NCBI RefSeq assembly: GCF_001665785.1 | Contig: NZ_LZSO01000031.1 | Location: 434,001 to 498,000, forward strand | DNA: 64,000 nucleotides | Direction of reading: 5' to 3' | Origin: Mycolicibacterium peregrinum | Lineage (GTDB): Bacteria > Actinomycetota > Actinomycetes > Mycobacteriales > Mycobacteriaceae | Shown here: in pieces, positions 1 to 9,192 of the stretch | Layout: each line of letters starts with the position of its first letter | How positions within the stretch are numbered: the first letter of the stretch is position 1 | Made by a program: the position numbers and the translations under genes | The notes under the pieces: generated by a model | Told to the model about the DNA's origin: nothing | The model's database searches: none | Seen by the model: the letters and a program-made list of their open reading frames with translations, nothing else

Positions 1-1081
1 CGGTGAATTCCGTACGCGGGTCGTATTGGGCCAGTCGCTCCGCGAGTTCCGGAGTGCACAATGTGCCCGATCGCGGCAGATTCACCTCATCGAACCAGTC
101 CACCAAGGTGACCGCAGTCTGGGCGGCGTCGGCGTGGACGGCGGCAGCGACCGGAGCATGCCGGCCAAGGTGCGCGGATTCCAGGTCGACCTGCACGATG
201 CGTTTGCCCTCCAGCAGGGACCCTCCCGCCGTGGTATCCGAATTCAGGCTGGCCCCAAAGACGATCAGGCAATCGGCCGCCAGGATGGTATCGGTGGCGA
301 TCTGGTGGGAGAGGCTGCCGCAGATCCCCAGATCGAATGGCTCACCGCGGAAGTAATCCTTGGCGCACAAAGTGGTGGCGAGCGGGGCTCCGATCCGCGC
401 GGCCAGGGCTCTCAGCGGGGTACGAGCATCCGCCAGCACCGCCCCACGCCCGGCCAGGATGACCGGACGACGGGCATCGGCGATCGCTCCGGCGGCCAGA
501 TCCAGGGCCGCCGGGTCTGGCGCAATGGCCTGTAACGCAGCGATATTGACCTGAGTGGGTTGATAGGTGGTCGAACGGCGCTGGACGTCGACCGTCACGT
601 TGAGCACGATGGGTCGACGTTCGGCGCGGGCGCGGCCGAAGGCGTGCGCCACATCGTCGGAAATGGCGTCGGCGGAGTACACCTGCTGAAAGCCCGCGCC
701 GGTCGGCGCGACGATACCGGCCTGGTCGACGCGCTGGCGACCGTGCGGTAGCAAAGGGTCGGTGTCGCCCGCGAAAACCACCACCGGAATCCGACGGCGG
801 GCGAGGTGGGTCAGGGCGGTGACCGCGTTGGTCAGGCCGGGACCATGCGTCACCGAGGCGAAGCCGACCTCACCGGTGACCGCGGTGTACCCACCGGCCA
901 TCAGCACCGCACCGTCCTCACGGGCGGCCTTCACGTAGTCGACGCCATGGTCGTCCCGCAGCTGGGCGAGCACCTGGATGTTGCCTTCCCCGATCACCCC
1001 GAAGGCGGTTGTGACGCGCTGATCGACGAATGCCTGAGCAAGGGCCGTATGGCCAGAGATTTTGTGCGACATTCTGGTCAT
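1..1081 (-). CDS. Thiamine-diphosphate-dependent enzyme, acetolactate-synthase-like (3' end outside window)
   Basis: About 360 N-terminal residues of a ThDP enzyme of the acetolactate synthase/benzoylformate decarboxylase superfamily; the C-terminal ThDP-binding part lies beyond the left edge. Near residue 50 the motif AAREDGAV carries the conserved ThDP-activating glutamate, followed by GGYTAVTGEVG and the family hallmark THGPGLTNAV. A central Rossmann-like domain follows (RPVILAGRGAV). Start codons at 1081 (MTRMSHK) and 1072 are both possible, and neither has a strong Shine-Dalgarno site. It is divergent from the amidohydrolase at 1235. The substrate cannot be read from the sequence. In this catabolic setting a 2-oxoacid decarboxylase or lyase is as likely as true acetolactate synthesis. 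Confidence 0.85.
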   Translation of the reverse strand, partial: MTRMSHKISGHTALAQAFVDQRVTTAFGVIGEGNIQVLAQLRDDHGVDYVKAAREDGAVLMAGGYTAVTGEVGFASVTHGPGLTNAVTALTHLARRRIPVVVFAGDTDPLLPHGRQRVDQAGIVAPTGAGFQQVYSADAISDDVAHAFGRARAERRPIVLNVTVDVQRRSTTYQPTQVNIAALQAIAPDPAALDLAAGAIADARRPVILAGRGAVLADARTPLRALAARIGAPLATTLCAKDYFRGEPFDLGICGSLSHQIATDTILAADCLIVFGASLNSDTTAGGSLLEGKRIVQVDLESAHLGRHAPVAAAVHADAAQTAVTLVDWFDEVNLPRSGTLCTPELAERLAQYDPRTEFT

Positions 1082-1234
1082 AGAACCATGCGCCGATCAT
1101 CGGGATCGACTCTGCCAAGCCGTAGTTGAACTCTTACGGGGGTTGATCTGATACCAGCACCAGCACCGACTTGTGCCTTGCAGGCGGCCAGCGGAGCATC
1201 ACCGTAAAGGCTGGAATATCCCAAGGAGGAAGAC

Positions 1235-2419
1235 GTGTCAACGGTTCTCGACGTCGATAGCCACGAGATGGCGCCGCTGGAGCTTTGGGGTGAGGTGTTC
1301 GGCGAAGAGATCGCCCGCCGCATCAATGAGGTCGGATTCGACATCCTGACCCGAACCCGGGCCAATTCGCTATCGGTGCCGGGGCTGGAAGGTGACACCA
1401 CTGCGATCAACCAGGAATCGGTGTGGCAACTCAAGGGCGCGACCGCCCCGTCGGCCATCGACCTGCGTCGCCGTCCGGCGGTTCTCGACGAGATGGAGAT
1501 CTCTCGTCAGCTCGTTTTCCCGACCTTCGGCCTGTTCGCACTGATCCTGGTGAACGACCCGAACGCACCTGCCTGGCTCGGATTCGATGCGCAGAAGTTC
1601 GATGGCCGCGCGATCGGCCGCCAAGCGGTCGATGCCCATAACAAGTGGGCCGCTGAGATCACCCGGTCGACATCGAATCGGGTACGGCCGGTCGGCATCG
1701 TGATGACCGACGCGCCCGCGGAATCGATTGTCGAGCAGGCGAAGTGGGCGATCGAACAGGGTATCCGCGCCCTGATGATCCCGGCGAACGTGCCCCCCGC
1801 GGGTGCGTCGCCGGCCCATCCCCAGCTGGATCCGTTCTGGCGGCTCGCGGCCGAGGCAGACGTTCCAGTGACCATCCATCTCGGTACCGACAGCGGATTC
1901 ATCAGCTCGTCGGCGTGGTCGCAGGGTGTCGAGATCTTCCATCCGTCCGATAAATCGAGCATCGAGCTGCCGATCGAGCCGTATCGAGCCACCAACATTC
2001 ACTACTGCGCGGAGAACATGGTCTCCACAATGGTTCTCGGTGGAGTCTTCGAGCGGCACCCGGCGTTGCGATTCGGAGCCATCGAGCTGGCCGCCGGCTG
2101 GGCAGGCCCACTCGCTGACCGGCTGGATGTCTGGGCTGACACGATGTTCAAGTCACGACTCAAGGACACGCTCTCGCTGCGGCCCTCCGAGTATCTCGCC
2201 CGCAACGTGCGCGTCACTCCGTTCTACTTCGAGCCACTGGGGCGTTATTACGAGCAACACACCAATGTGTGGCCAATGTACTGCTACGCCACCGACTTCC
2301 CCCATGTCGAAGGCGGCAAGGATTCCCGGACGGTGTTGACCAAGGCGCTGTCGTCGGCACCGCAATCGGCGGTCGAACAGTTCTTCAACACCAACGGCGA
2401 GTTATTGCTGCCGGCGTGA
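1235..2419 (+). CDS. Amidohydrolase family 2 (ACMSD-like) metal-dependent hydrolase/decarboxylase
   Basis: A 394-residue TIM-barrel amidohydrolase of the ACMSD/amidohydrolase-2 type. The metal-site DVDSHE is at residues 6-11, a strand motif TIHLG near 213 supplies the barrel histidine, and ATDFPH near 352 supplies the conserved aspartate. The GTG start at 1235 is fixed by an AAGGAGGA Shine-Dalgarno sequence at 1223-1230. It is 43 bp upstream of a P450 gene and probably co-transcribed with it. Mycobacterial catabolic clusters often hold such proteins, which act as decarboxylases or ring-cleavage hydrolases. A second homologue lies at 6125-7390. The substrate is unknown. Confidence 0.88.
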   Translation: MSTVLDVDSHEMAPLELWGEVFGEEIARRINEVGFDILTRTRANSLSVPGLEGDTTAINQESVWQLKGATAPSAIDLRRRPAVLDEMEISRQLVFPTFGLFALILVNDPNAPAWLGFDAQKFDGRAIGRQAVDAHNKWAAEITRSTSNRVRPVGIVMTDAPAESIVEQAKWAIEQGIRALMIPANVPPAGASPAHPQLDPFWRLAAEADVPVTIHLGTDSGFISSSAWSQGVEIFHPSDKSSIELPIEPYRATNIHYCAENMVSTMVLGGVFERHPALRFGAIELAAGWAGPLADRLDVWADTMFKSRLKDTLSLRPSEYLARNVRVTPFYFEPLGRYYEQHTNVWPMYCYATDFPHVEGGKDSRTVLTKALSSAPQSAVEQFFNTNGELLLPA

Positions 2420-2462
2420 GCCGCACCTTTCCCCGCCCGGACATCCGAAACGCAAGGTAACC

Positions 2463-3689
2463 ATGACACAGACGCAAGCCGGTCACGGCCTCGAATCCGA
2501 CGACGCCGCAGGTGCGGTGACGACATTCGACCACCTCGATCCGGAGCTCAACTACGAAAGACTGCAACAGGTTTACCGTGGCCTCAACTCGGGTTGTCCG
2601 GTACCGAAGACCACCGCCCATGGTGGTTACGCCCTGGTGACCCGATACGACGATGTGATCGAGGTCGAAAAGGACGCCAAGACGTTCTCGTCGGCCAGTG
2701 GCGTGCTGCATCCTCCGCATGAGGGCCGCCCGCCCAGCATCCCGATCGAATTCGATGGGGCTGAGCACATCGCCTACCGGAAGCTGTTCATGGAGGTACT
2801 CAGCGCACCCCGGGTGCGTAAGCTTCTGCCCTACCTGGAGGGCCTCACCGAACGCATGCTCGACGGGTTCGCCGCCGGGGATGAGACCGATTTCGTGCAG
2901 AATGTCGCGGTACAGATCCCGGTGCGCGCCGTGGGACATCTGCTCGGTCTCGGCGAGGATGCCAATGAGATGATCCAGGCCTTCGCTACAAAGATCCTGG
3001 AGAACGCCGGCACACCGGCCATGGTGGAGGCGCTGCAGGAGCTCGATGTAGAGGCCGCCCGGTATTTCGGTGAGAGACGGGACAATCCCGGTGACGACTA
3101 TCTGAGTCGACTGGTACACATGGACTTCGGCGGTCGCAAGCTCACCGACGACGAGCTGAAGAACATCTTCCGGACGTTCGTGTTCGCCGGGTTCGAAACC
3201 ACGGCTCATGCCATCGGAAGTCTGGTGCATCATGTGGTCAGCGATCCGGACCTGCAGGCCGGCATGCGCTCGGGTGCCATTCCGTTGGAGGGTGTCGTGG
3301 AGGAAGGTCTGCGGATGCTGCCGCCCGTGCAGACCATGTTCCGCACCACGACCTCACCCACCACGCTCAACGGGAGCGACCTGTCCGCCGGTGAGCGGCT
3401 GGTTCTGCTCTACGCGGTTGCCAACCGCGACCCCGCACAGTTCGAAGATGCCGAGTCGTTCTGTCCGAACCGCGTCAATCCCAGACAACACGTGACGTTC
3501 GGCATCGGACCGCACTACTGCGCGGGAGCGACTTTGGCGCGCGCGGAGATTCATGTCCTGTTGAAGGCTCTCCTGAACCGGCCGCCGCTGGAACTGGTGG
3601 GTGAACCGAGACACAATCCGCATCTGATGATGGGCCAGATGATGGGCATCGATTACCTACCGGTGCGTTTCCAGGAAGGGCCATGCTGA
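2463..3689 (+). CDS. Cytochrome P450 monooxygenase
   Basis: A soluble bacterial-class P450 of 408 residues, the usual length. The I-helix oxygen-activation motif AGFETT is near residue 242, the K-helix ExxR (EEGLR) near 279, and the haem-ligand loop FGIGPHYCAG near 345-354 with the thiolate cysteine at about 352. It needs ferredoxin and a reductase, and neither is in this window. The 3' end overlaps the start of the alcohol dehydrogenase by seven bases. This suggests translational coupling and a hydroxylation-then-dehydrogenation pair. The CYP subfamily cannot be assigned by eye. Confidence 0.95.
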   Translation: MTQTQAGHGLESDDAAGAVTTFDHLDPELNYERLQQVYRGLNSGCPVPKTTAHGGYALVTRYDDVIEVEKDAKTFSSASGVLHPPHEGRPPSIPIEFDGAEHIAYRKLFMEVLSAPRVRKLLPYLEGLTERMLDGFAAGDETDFVQNVAVQIPVRAVGHLLGLGEDANEMIQAFATKILENAGTPAMVEALQELDVEAARYFGERRDNPGDDYLSRLVHMDFGGRKLTDDELKNIFRTFVFAGFETTAHAIGSLVHHVVSDPDLQAGMRSGAIPLEGVVEEGLRMLPPVQTMFRTTTSPTTLNGSDLSAGERLVLLYAVANRDPAQFEDAESFCPNRVNPRQHVTFGIGPHYCAGATLARAEIHVLLKALLNRPPLELVGEPRHNPHLMMGQMMGIDYLPVRFQEGPC

Positions 3690-4777
3690 TGAGGTCCGCG
3701 GTTCTGCATGAACTTGGAGCCGACCTCTCGGTCGAGACCGTCACCCCGTTGCCGCCGGGCCCGCGGGATGTCATCGTGGAGGTCCGGGCCAGCGGTATCT
3801 GTCACACCGATCTGTCCATGCGCAATGGCCTGTTCCCTACGATGTTCTCGGGCCCGATGATCGGCGGACACGAAGGCGCAGGCATCGTCCTCGACGTCGG
3901 CTCACAGGTGTCTCGCGTGGCAGTCGGGGATCGGGTGGTCACCTCCTTTCGGCCCGCGTGCGGCACGTGCACGTACTGCACCGACGGCCGCACCCACCTG
4001 TGTGACTCGCTGGCCTCGTTGATGCAGCGCCCGCGCGCGGTGCGAAGTGACCACACGCGCGTCAACACGATGAGCGGTATCGGGACTTTCAGTCAGTTCC
4101 TCACCTGTGACGAAGCATCGGTGGTACCGGTGCGGACCGACCTGCCCGACGCGCACCTGGCGCTGCTCGGCTGCGGCATGACGACCGGGGTCGGCGCGGC
4201 CCTGTTCACCGCGCATGTCAGGCCGGGTACGACGGTGGCTGTCGTCGGGTGCGGCGGGGTGGGACTGTCGGTCATCCAGGGGGCGGTGGTCGCCGGGGCA
4301 GCTCGGATCATCGCGATCGACCCGGTCGCATCGAAACGTGAACTGGCACTGCGGACTGGGGCCACCGATGTCATCGACCCGTCGGCACACCCGGCAGCCG
4401 AGCAGGTGCGGGAGATGACCCGCGGACGTGGTGTCGATTTCGCCTTCGATGTCGTCGGTGGACCGGTAACGTTCGCATCGACCTACGCCATGCTCGACAA
4501 GGGCGGATTGATCGTCCTGGTCGGCTATGGTCCGATCGACAGTGAACTGCGACTGCCGGCATTCGACCTGCAGTCCCAGGAGAAGATGGTGAAGGGCTGC
4601 GTGGCCGGATCGGCCCAGATACGCCGGGATTTCCAGAAATTCATCGATCTTATCGAGCACGGTCGGCTCAGGACCGATGACATGGTGTCCCACGAGGTGG
4701 CCTTGGACGGCATCAATGACGCGATGCAGGCGATGCTGTCCGGGGACGTGATTCGCAGCGTCATCACCACCTTCTGA
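3683..4777 (+). CDS. Zinc-dependent alcohol dehydrogenase (MDR superfamily)
   Basis: A 364-residue medium-chain dehydrogenase. The catalytic-zinc segment GICHTD is near residue 37 and GGHEGAG near 59. The structural-zinc lobe CGTCTYCTDGRTHLC near 92-107 has four cysteines, and the Rossmann motif GCGGVG is near 189. It resembles class III and NDMA-type alcohol dehydrogenases of actinobacteria, so a tightly bound cofactor or mycofactocin coupling is possible but not shown. Its start overlaps the P450 stop, so it probably oxidises the P450 product to an aldehyde or ketone. An aldehyde dehydrogenase is nearby on the opposite strand. Confidence 0.92.
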   Translation: MLMRSAVLHELGADLSVETVTPLPPGPRDVIVEVRASGICHTDLSMRNGLFPTMFSGPMIGGHEGAGIVLDVGSQVSRVAVGDRVVTSFRPACGTCTYCTDGRTHLCDSLASLMQRPRAVRSDHTRVNTMSGIGTFSQFLTCDEASVVPVRTDLPDAHLALLGCGMTTGVGAALFTAHVRPGTTVAVVGCGGVGLSVIQGAVVAGAARIIAIDPVASKRELALRTGATDVIDPSAHPAAEQVREMTRGRGVDFAFDVVGGPVTFASTYAMLDKGGLIVLVGYGPIDSELRLPAFDLQSQEKMVKGCVAGSAQIRRDFQKFIDLIEHGRLRTDDMVSHEVALDGINDAMQAMLSGDVIRSVITTF

Positions 4778-4885
4778 TCGCCGCCCCGCAAGGTGGTGGT
4801 AACGGCACTAGCATGACCGGGCCTCTTGGCCGCCGCCCCAGCGCTCCCTAACGTCACAAACAGCCCAAGGATAGAAAGGTCGTCC

Positions 4886-5371
4886 ATGCCGAAGTACTAC
4901 AAGGTCAGCGATCCCGGCTTCTTCGATGCCATCACCCCGCCCGAGCTGAGGTTCGCGGGGGCGGCGACGCGTGAGGTGATGCCCGGGTGGGATCTCGGTT
5001 CCATCGTGATGGGGGAGAACAGTACCGACCCGGACAATGCGGTCGTCTCGATGCTGCGCATCGCTCCGGGAGACACGCTTCCGCGCCACGCGCATGACTG
5101 CTATCGGGTCGAGGTCGTCATATCGGGCTCCATCACGTTGCCTGACGGCGACATTCTGCGGTCCGGAGACATCATGACCTCCGATCCCCGCGAGTATTAC
5201 GGTCCGCACGTTGCTGGTGAACAGGGTTGCCTGTCGGTCGAAATCTTCTCCGCGGCAAAGGGAATGTTGCCTATCGGTGATGCCGACGACGAGGTCGCCG
5301 GCGATGTTGCCGGCCGAGTGAACGAGGCGCTCTCGCGGCTGCAGGGAAGCTCCAACGCTCCAGCGGTGTAA
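4886..5371 (+). CDS. Cupin-domain protein
   Basis: A 161-residue single cupin. Motif 1 contains RHAHDCYRVEVVISG (metal-ligand histidines and glutamate) and is followed by the beta-barrel turn GDIMTS. The start at 4886 is preferred over an upstream codon at 4826 because the protein then begins MPKYYKVSD and the extra residues look non-homologous; a GAAAGG site at 4874-4879 precedes it. It is likely a metal-dependent oxygenase/isomerase or sensor of the preceding pathway. It lies about 110 bp downstream of the dehydrogenase and is followed by a hairpin terminator. Confidence 0.8.
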   Translation: MPKYYKVSDPGFFDAITPPELRFAGAATREVMPGWDLGSIVMGENSTDPDNAVVSMLRIAPGDTLPRHAHDCYRVEVVISGSITLPDGDILRSGDIMTSDPREYYGPHVAGEQGCLSVEIFSAAKGMLPIGDADDEVAGDVAGRVNEALSRLQGSSNAPAV

Positions 5372-5388
5372 TCGCATACCCAGCAAAG

Positions 5389-5425
5389 CCAGCGTCGGAC
5401 GTGACACCAGCTCGTCCGGCGCTGG
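5389..5425 (+). terminator. Hairpin terminator after the cupin gene
   Basis: A 13-bp inverted repeat (5389-5401 with 5413-5425, one T:G wobble) around an 11-nt loop, 18 bases after the cupin stop. There is no U-run, which is usual for mycobacterial terminators. Confidence 0.6.
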
Positions 5426-5467
5426 TCGCATGTCCCATGAACACCAGACATAGAAGGTGACGGTCCT

Positions 5468-6034
5468 GTGCAAACAAAGAAGCCCCTGGTGGTCGGTATC
5501 GGCGGCACGCTGCGTGCCGACTCATCCACCGAACGGGTGTTACGGCACTGCCTGGCCTCCGCCGAGCGCCTGGGCGCCGACACGAAGCTGTTCTGCGGTG
5601 ACGACCTGGACCTGCCGATGTACAACCCCTACGGCACCTTACGGACTGCCAAGGCGACCGCGCTGGTGGCCGGTTTGCGGGCCGCCGATGCGGTGGTCGT
5701 CGCCTCGCCCGGGTACCACGGCGCGGTCTCGGGACTGGTGAAGAACGCCCTGGACTACGCTGAGGATCTCCGTGCTGACGGGCGTACCTATCTAGCTGAC
5801 ATCCGTTGGGGCGCCATCGCATGCGCGTACGGGTGGCAGGCCGCAGTCGGAACGCTCGGACAATTGCGAACGATCGGCCACGCACTGCGTGCGTGGCCGA
5901 CTCCCTTGGGTGTGGCGATCAACTCCGCGACGGCGACATGGGGTCCGGACGGCTCGATCCAGGACGAGTCCGTCATCGGTCAGATCGACTGTCTTGCCGC
6001 GCAACTCCTCGACCAATCCACCGACACCGTGTGA
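5468..6034 (+). CDS. NADPH-dependent FMN reductase family protein
   Basis: A 188-residue flavodoxin-like protein of the NADPH-dependent FMN reductase/SsuE-ArsH type. The N-terminal phosphate-binding segment is VVGIGGTLRADSST, and the flavin-contact motif SPGYHGAVSGLVKNALDY lies near residues 79-96. The GTG start is supported by GAAGGTGA at 5452-5459. It probably supplies reduced flavin to a monooxygenase, or acts as a quinone reductase. The nearest luciferase-like genes are 15 kb away, so its partner is unclear. A strong bidirectional hairpin follows. Confidence 0.85.
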   Translation: MQTKKPLVVGIGGTLRADSSTERVLRHCLASAERLGADTKLFCGDDLDLPMYNPYGTLRTAKATALVAGLRAADAVVVASPGYHGAVSGLVKNALDYAEDLRADGRTYLADIRWGAIACAYGWQAAVGTLGQLRTIGHALRAWPTPLGVAINSATATWGPDGSIQDESVIGQIDCLAAQLLDQSTDTV

Positions 6035-6050
6035 TACACCGGAGCATGCA

Positions 6051-6090
6051 CGATTGGGGGCGGGTAGCCGAAGCTACCCGCCCCCAATCG
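6051..6090. terminator. Perfect 18-bp bidirectional hairpin terminator
   Basis: Bases 6051-6068 are an exact reverse complement of 6073-6090, with a CGAA tetraloop. It sits between the converging FMN reductase (ends 6034) and amidohydrolase (ends 6125), so it can stop both transcripts. Confidence 0.85.
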
Positions 6091-6124
6091 CGTCATACCG
6101 CATCGAGGTGTGCGCGCCGTTGCG

Positions 6125-7390
6125 CTATCTCGGTGCGAGCAGTACCGATTCGTCGAGCATGGACTGCGGTGGCTCCGGGTGGTGATACAGCGCCGCGGCG
6201 TTGCCGTAACAGATCTTCTTGATGGTCTCGGTCGGTAGTGTTTCCAGCTCGGCGCGGAACAGTTCTTGGCTGTCCGGCCAGGAGCTGTCGGTGTGCGGGA
6301 AGTCCACTTCGAGCATCATCCGGTCTTCGCTGATCACATCGAGGCGCTGGAATGCGGACGGATCCTCGATGGAGGTGAACCAGAAGTTGCGGTGCAGAAC
6401 GTCGACAGGGTGAATTGTCGAACCCGCCCAGACCTCGGGTTCGGCTTCCCGCTGGCGGTAGGCGCGGTGCAGGCGCTCCACGACCATCGGCACCCAGGAG
6501 ATACCGGCCTCCGACAACACGATGTGAATATCGTTGTAACGCTGCGCAATTCCAGAGAAGATCCAGTCGACGACGGTTTCGATGCCGTTGAGTGGGAACA
6601 ACGCGACCTGGGCCGGTACCGGGGTATCGGGCGAGGGGCAGCTGATCCGCCCGGACGACCCGATGTGCAGATTGATCGCGGTCTCGGTCTCGGCGCAGGC
6701 CCGCCAGAACGGCTCCCAGTGATCGGAATGCACGCTGGGGAATCCGAGCTGGGCCGGATTCTCGGTGAAGCTGACCGCGTGTACGCCGCGCTCCGCGTTG
6801 CGGTAGATCTCCTTGGCGGCCAGTTCTGCGTCGGCCAGGTAGCTCAGTGCGCACGGGATGAAACGATCGGGATGCGAACCCGCCCACTGCTCGACCGCCC
6901 AGTCGTTGTAGGCCTGCACACACGCGAAACCCAACTCCTTGTCCGGCATCCGCGACAGCGTGGTGCCGGCAAACCCCCACGTGATGGAGGGGAAACACAG
7001 CGAACCCCAGACACCCGCGATATCCATGTCGCGGACTCGCGCGTCGGTGTCGTAGACCGACGCGCGATAGTCCTCGAGTCGCATCTGCATGGACCGCCAC
7101 TCGGTGATGGGCCGCCCGGCCGCACCGTCCATCCCGCTGAAGAAGAACTGCTTATCGGCGATCTGCCACGCCGGACGGCCGTCGACATCGACCAGCCGCG
7201 GAACGTCATCGCGAAACTTGGCCGGCACGGTGTCGAAGAGTGTCGATGGCTCGAAAGAGTGATCATCGACCGAGATGACCGGGCACCAAACGGGTTTGGG
7301 TTCGGGCTCGGGCAGGAACGACAACTCGTGGTCGCGGCCGATCGTGAAGATGCTGGAATCCGAAAGCGAATCCTCCAGATCACTGGGCAT
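6125..7390 (-). CDS. Amidohydrolase family 2 (ACMSD-like), second copy
   Basis: About 421 residues when started at 7390 (MPSDLEDS), which a GGAAAGG site 11 bases upstream supports better than the codon at 7423. The metal motif VDDHSFE, barrel motif INLHIG, and C-terminal MLEVDFPH with the conserved aspartate are all present. It is related in fold to the protein at 1235 but clearly diverged. It follows the aldehyde dehydrogenase on the same strand with about 50 bp between them, so the two probably form one transcript. Substrate unknown; decarboxylation or hydrolysis of an aromatic or unsaturated acid is the family norm. Confidence 0.88.
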   Translation of the reverse strand: MPSDLEDSLSDSSIFTIGRDHELSFLPEPEPKPVWCPVISVDDHSFEPSTLFDTVPAKFRDDVPRLVDVDGRPAWQIADKQFFFSGMDGAAGRPITEWRSMQMRLEDYRASVYDTDARVRDMDIAGVWGSLCFPSITWGFAGTTLSRMPDKELGFACVQAYNDWAVEQWAGSHPDRFIPCALSYLADAELAAKEIYRNAERGVHAVSFTENPAQLGFPSVHSDHWEPFWRACAETETAINLHIGSSGRISCPSPDTPVPAQVALFPLNGIETVVDWIFSGIAQRYNDIHIVLSEAGISWVPMVVERLHRAYRQREAEPEVWAGSTIHPVDVLHRNFWFTSIEDPSAFQRLDVISEDRMMLEVDFPHTDSSWPDSQELFRAELETLPTETIKKICYGNAAALYHHPEPPQSMLDESVLLAPR

Positions 7391-7442
7391 GACATCCGTA
7401 CCTTTCCGCCGCCGGAGCGGCAATCACCGAATTTGGAAGGGA

Positions 7443-8900
7443 TTAGAACAGGGGAACTTGTTTGGGTTCGGTGTAGGCCAGCAGGCCTTCGATACCGCAT
7501 TCCCGGCCGATACCGCTCTGACCGAACCCGCCGAACGGCCCATCGAAGCTGGCGCCGGCGCCGTTGACGAGGATCATGCCGGCCCGCACGCGCTTGGCCA
7601 GCGCAGTCGCGCGGCCGACGTCGGTACCCCAGATGCTTCCGGCTAGGCCGTATTCGGAGTCGTTGGTGATGGCCAGTCCCTCCTCATCATCGGTATAGGG
7701 GATGAGGCAGACCACGGGGCCGAAGACCTCCTCCCTGGCGATGCGCATACCGTTATCGGCCCCGGTGAACACAGCCGGCTGCACGTACCAACCGGTGTCG
7801 AGGCCGGCCGGCCGGCCGCCGCCCAGAACCAGCTTGGCGCCCTCCGCCTGCCCGATGGCGACATAACCCTCAACGCGCTCGCGCTGACGCTGCGACACGA
7901 GTGGGCCGATCTCGGTGGCTGGATCGGTCGGATCGCCGACCACCATCGACGACACCATGTCGCAGAAGGCGTCGGTGAACTCGTCGATTCGACTGTGTGG
8001 AACCAGAATTCGGGTCTGGTTTGTGCAGGTCTGGCCGCTGTTCCGAAAGGCTGCATCGCGCAGGCCCGCGACTGTGAGGGCGATATCGGCGTCGTCGAGA
8101 ACCAACGCGGCGGACTTACCGCCCAGCTCCAGCGTGCAGCGCCGCAGGTCGCGACCACAGATCTCGGCGACGCGCCGACCCGCCTCGGTGGATCCGGTGA
8201 AGGCCACCCGATCCACACCTGGATGGCTGATCAGGTGTTCGCCGGCCTCTCGGTCTGCGGGCACGACGTTGAGCACCCCCGGCGGCAGCCCGGCCTCGTC
8301 GAAGATTTGGGCCAGCAGCAATCCGTCGAGTGCGGTTTCGGGAGATGGCTTGGCCACCACCGTACAGCCGGCTACCAAGGCGGGCGCGATCTTCATCAGC
8401 AACAATGCCTGCGGATAGTTCCAGGGAGCGATGGCAGCCACCACCCCGGACGGATCATGGATCACCGATACCGGGGCGCTGAGCTCCGTGCGTTGCTGTT
8501 CGACCTCGAAGCGGTCACCCAGTGCGGCGAAATACGCGAGAACATGTTGCGCTATGGGGCCTTGAGCATTACGCGAGAAGGTGATCGGACTGCCCATCTC
8601 TGCGGTGATGAGCTCGGCGATCTCGTTGGAATGCTCGGCGTAGATCTCACCGGCACGGCGCAGATAACGGGCGCGATCGGTGATCGGTAGTCCCGACCAT
8701 CCGCCGTCGTCGAAGGTCTTGCGTGCGGCCGTTACCGCACGATCCATATCGGCGGCTGTCCCGTCCGGCGCGTATCCGATGACCTCGACGGTGGCCGGTG
8801 AGACGATGTCCCGGCGGGTGCCGGTCGATGCCACCCACTGGCCGCCGATGTAGATCGTGTCGCGCTGACGGGAACCCAGTGCTTGTCCAGGAGCTGACAT
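7443..8900 (-). CDS. Aldehyde dehydrogenase (NAD(P)+-dependent)
   Basis: A 485-residue aldehyde dehydrogenase starting at 8900 (MSAPGQA), with AAGGCGG upstream. The in-frame codon at 8939 adds residues unlike the family. Visible motifs are APWNYPQ for NAD binding, TGSTEAG, the general-base motif LELGGKS near residue 258, and the catalytic cysteine in FRNSGQTCTN near 290. It likely oxidises an aldehyde made by the nearby alcohol dehydrogenase or decarboxylase. It is divergent from the enolase-superfamily gene, with about 290 bp between them. Confidence 0.93.
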   Translation of the reverse strand: MSAPGQALGSRQRDTIYIGGQWVASTGTRRDIVSPATVEVIGYAPDGTAADMDRAVTAARKTFDDGGWSGLPITDRARYLRRAGEIYAEHSNEIAELITAEMGSPITFSRNAQGPIAQHVLAYFAALGDRFEVEQQRTELSAPVSVIHDPSGVVAAIAPWNYPQALLLMKIAPALVAGCTVVAKPSPETALDGLLLAQIFDEAGLPPGVLNVVPADREAGEHLISHPGVDRVAFTGSTEAGRRVAEICGRDLRRCTLELGGKSAALVLDDADIALTVAGLRDAAFRNSGQTCTNQTRILVPHSRIDEFTDAFCDMVSSMVVGDPTDPATEIGPLVSQRQRERVEGYVAIGQAEGAKLVLGGGRPAGLDTGWYVQPAVFTGADNGMRIAREEVFGPVVCLIPYTDDEEGLAITNDSEYGLAGSIWGTDVGRATALAKRVRAGMILVNGAGASFDGPFGGFGQSGIGRECGIEGLLAYTEPKQVPLF

Positions 8901-9192
8901 TGCTGACCGCCTTACAAATCGACGTTGTGACGTGAGCACCGCTAGTCATTCGTCTCCGAAACATCGTGGGCGCTAATAATTTCCCATTGTCAGAACAGAT
9001 GATTCAGGCAGCTGCGGCGGTGTATCCCAAGCTTCATCGTTCCCGCCGGGACGGTCAAGGAGGCTAAGTGGTGGCGACAGTGCCCTGTTTTGTGCGGGGG
9101 TGTCAACGCAACCACCCATTGTTTATGCGGTCGGACTAGCGTCTGCGGTAGGTGAGGGTGCAGGACATAAAGAACGGAGGCACCTCGCGCAG
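8901..9192. promoter_or_regulatory. Divergent promoter region, aldehyde dehydrogenase / enolase-superfamily gene
   Basis: This 292-bp gap must carry promoters for both flanking genes if the enolase-superfamily protein starts at 9193. An AT-rich stretch (TAATAATTT) lies near 8974. No clear operator palindrome was seen. Confidence 0.4.

Noticed and set aside
6266..7567. 433-codon plus-strand open frame
   Set aside because: It is the complement of the amidohydrolase and aldehyde dehydrogenase genes and has no recognisable domain.
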